Part shown: positions 62,214 through 64,000 of the stretch, in pieces
How positions within the stretch are numbered: the first letter of the stretch is position 1
Layout: the number at the start of each line of letters is the position of its first letter
Translations under genes and position numbers: made by a program
The notes under the pieces: generated by a model
Seen by the model: only the letters and a program-made list of their open reading frames with translations
Told to the model about the DNA's origin: nothing
Database searches by the model: none
Origin: Aequorivita marisscotiae
Lineage (GTDB): Bacteria > Bacteroidota > Bacteroidia > Flavobacteriales > Flavobacteriaceae
NCBI RefSeq assembly: GCF_029814825.1
Contig: NZ_CP122379.1
Location: forward strand, 2,604,001 to 2,668,000
Length of the DNA stretch: 64,000 bases
Direction of reading: 5' to 3'

Positions 62214-64000
62214 TTAATATATAATTTCTACAAAAACCGCATTTCCTTGCAGGAAAACGCTTTTTACAAAATAGATACTGTCTTGCCGCACTAAATTGCC
62301 CGATTCGTTACGAACCGCGGGGTCGTTGTAAATTCTTCTATTTTGTAAGGTGCGCACAATGTCGTTTACACGCAGCATACTATCATCCTTAAACTCACCG
62401 CCATTCCTATAAATTAAATCGAATACCGGTTCGTAGATTTGTTCATTGTTTGCTTTACCGGCGTATAAAAAACCGGTTTTTCCAACTTCTTGTAATTTCA
62501 CCATTGCAATCATATCGTACTCGCCAATCACTTTTTCGTTTTTAATATAGTTTAAATAGGAGCTTACACGGTTTTTAGATTGGGCTATTTTCCAAGCATT
62601 GTCATCAAGTAAAGTTGTTGATTCTGAATTTCTAAGCGAATCGATTTTTTTTTGCGCAATGGGCACGTATTTCGCCAATTTGGAAAAGCCGGTAATTTTA
62701 CCATCGGCGTCGCGAGTAGTGGCTGCGAAATTTAAATAATTCTCGTAACCTTTTACGGCATTCAACGTGGTAGCTTCCAACCAAAAAGCTCTTAAATCCT
62801 TTTTAAATTTTAAGGAGGCAATAGAGTCATGAGCAACCGTGGCATATTCCCCTTTTCCATACGAATCTATATAGGTTTCATAACTTCCAACCGTGTTTTC
62901 GGAAACCGCCAAATCCCAAGCTTTTTGATCTGTTATGGGACGGGTGAAATAATAGAATGTTCCAAGACTAAGCAATGTTATAACGGTGTAAAGAATACCT
63001 TTTTTAAAACGCTTAACTCTTCGTGCGTTTAGCTTTTTTTTGTTATAAACTTTTGCGCTGTTGGACAGATAATTAATGCTTTCATCAAAACGATCTTTGT
63101 ATTTTTCATCAAAATTGGTGTTAAAACGTTCGGCCCAAATTTTTGAAGGTTCAAAACTTTTGAACCATTCTTGGGTAATTTCAAATTCTTTTCCGCTCAA
63201 TAAATCTTTTCGGTTTTCGGAATAGGCCAGCTGGGCATCACAAAGACCTAAATATTGAACTGCGGCATTATTTTCCTCTTCAACCCAATGATTGAGAATT
63301 TTCCAGTGCCTAATTAAACTCTCGTGCGAAATATCAATCAACTTGTCGCCTGTATCGCCAATGTTGCCAACAACTAAAAAAGAACGATTTTCTTTAATGA
63401 AATTATTGATTACCGTTTGCAGTTTATCTTCGCTGGCACCGGTTAATTTCTTTAAATAGCTCAATTGGGCGGGTCGTCTAATTTTCCTGCCATTTTCGTC
63501 TATGGTCGTCAGGGTTTGAAACAACGATTTGGCCAGTGAAACTTCCTTTGGCTTTAATTCTTTTAAGGCCTCATCGGCATGAACGGAGAGGGCATTTTCA
63601 ATGCCGCCAATTTGTTTGTAATCTTCCAGGTCGAGTTCGCCGCTTTTATCAACTCTTACTTCGTAATCCCACATTCGCATTAACGCGTGTTGCACCAAGG
63701 GAAGCTCGTCTTTTACCTTTCCTAGGTCGTTTATAAGGCGAGAGGTGAGGGCTGTATTAAACTTACCACCGTATAATTTGGCAGGACCTTCTATTACTTT
63801 TTTAAGCTCCAGTCTATTGAGTCTTGGCACCAAGTACTGGCTCTTGTTTAATGCCTCTGGCAATCCGAAAAACTGGGCACAGTCGCCAATAAAATCAGAA
63901 CGCATAGTAAGTACTACATAAAAAGGAATGTGCTTTTGTTCTGATAATTTTAGAATAATATTTACAAAATCTATTGCCTCGGTTTTATGGGAAGCATCAG
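62214..64000 (-). CDS. STAND-type NTPase (nSTAND1-like), N-terminus outside window
   Basis: The frame stays open to the window edge beyond the in-frame ATG at 63905, so the start lies outside. The visible part begins KHIPFYVVLTMRSDFIGDCAQF, the nSTAND1 arginine/sensor-type strand, then helical LVQHALMRMWDYEV and DISHESLIRHW segments. A transmembrane helix (GILYTVITLLSLGTFYYF) follows and then three similar repeats of about 45 residues of the form (A)W-x-x-A-x-x-x-N-x-V-x-S/G-Y-x-x-Y in the periplasmic part. STAND NTPases are signalling or defence switches. The Walker A motif and any effector domain are upstream of the window. Confidence 0.8.
   Translation of the reverse strand, partial: DASHKTEAIDFVNIILKLSEQKHIPFYVVLTMRSDFIGDCAQFFGLPEALNKSQYLVPRLNRLELKKVIEGPAKLYGGKFNTALTSRLINDLGKVKDELPLVQHALMRMWDYEVRVDKSGELDLEDYKQIGGIENALSVHADEALKELKPKEVSLAKSLFQTLTTIDENGRKIRRPAQLSYLKKLTGASEDKLQTVINNFIKENRSFLVVGNIGDTGDKLIDISHESLIRHWKILNHWVEEENNAAVQYLGLCDAQLAYSENRKDLLSGKEFEITQEWFKSFEPSKIWAERFNTNFDEKYKDRFDESINYLSNSAKVYNKKKLNARRVKRFKKGILYTVITLLSLGTFYYFTRPITDQKAWDLAVSENTVGSYETYIDSYGKGEYATVAHDSIASLKFKKDLRAFWLEATTLNAVKGYENYLNFAATTRDADGKITGFSKLAKYVPIAQKKIDSLRNSESTTLLDDNAWKIAQSKNRVSSYLNYIKNEKVIGEYDMIAMVKLQEVGKTGFLYAGKANNEQIYEPVFDLIYRNGGEFKDDSMLRVNDIVRTLQNRRIYNDPAVRNESGNLVRQDSIYFVKSVFLQGNAVFVEIIY

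Overview
The window is about 64 kb of chromosomal DNA from a low-GC member of the Bacteroidota, most probably a Flavobacteriaceae-type marine or environmental bacterium. The evidence is consistent: many leaders carry the TAnnTTTG -7 promoter motif of this phylum, Shine-Dalgarno sequences are mostly absent, and lipoproteins begin with a lipobox followed by Ser/Asp-rich residues. The gene set also fits: DUF3822 beside rsmD, a lipidated TamA-like protein (TamL) beside TamB, a short primary sigma factor without region 1.1, VF530, and DUF1456. No tRNA, rRNA, CRISPR array, prophage or intact insertion sequence was found. Coding density is high and most genes are ordinary core genes.

Layout. 1-7.2 kb: a truncated FMN-dependent glutamate synthase, TrmL, a small VanZ operon, a methyltransferase, a ClC channel, an SLC13 permease and MiaE. 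7.3-16.7 kb: DnaX, the RNase P RNA (rnpB), the rsmD-DUF3822 cluster, a RecD-like helicase, DUF4126, a two-domain KdsB / iron-alcohol-dehydrogenase fusion, and an acyltransferase (DNA replication, RNA processing and LPS inner core). 16.7-28.2 kb: a lipoprotein, YebC, pterin dehydratase, a sugar-nucleotide reductase-like protein, glutaminase, GcvT, an aldehyde dehydrogenase, a large BNR-repeat exoprotein, a LolA-like protein and a thioesterase. 28.2-37.4 kb: three MscS-type channels, DUF3817, a VanX-like dipeptidase, an SDR, an OmpA lipoprotein, a second SLC13 permease and the primary sigma factor. This block has an envelope and osmotic-stress flavour. 37.5-45 kb: secreted proteins, a universal stress protein, DUF1456, a cluster of tiny ORFs, a VTT/DedA protein, MFS, YoaK, Crp and pirin. 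45-55 kb: TamB-TamL, a CxxC exoprotein, MsrA, a cold-shock-domain protein and a YtxH-like protein. 55-64 kb: an EF-G paralogue, a frameshifted VF530 gene, an SF2 helicase, a peptidoglycan-binding protein with a His/Cys catalytic-like motif, a DEAD-box RNA helicase, and a truncated STAND-type NTPase.

Most interesting points: (i) two adjacent 28-codon ORFs near 39.7-39.9 kb encode related basic peptides with a conserved C-terminal motif, and a possible third copy follows; (ii) CMP-Kdo synthetase is fused to a KdnB-like dehydrogenase, which suggests 8-amino-Kdo in the LPS; (iii) an EF-G paralogue lacks the catalytic histidine of switch II; (iv) an intrinsic-terminator-like hairpin lies 29 nt before the cold-shock gene start, suggesting attenuation or a small RNA; (v) a ~205-bp inverted-repeat element carries internal palindromes; (vi) the VF530 gene carries a one-base frameshift. 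All calls come from reading the sequence; no database search was run.
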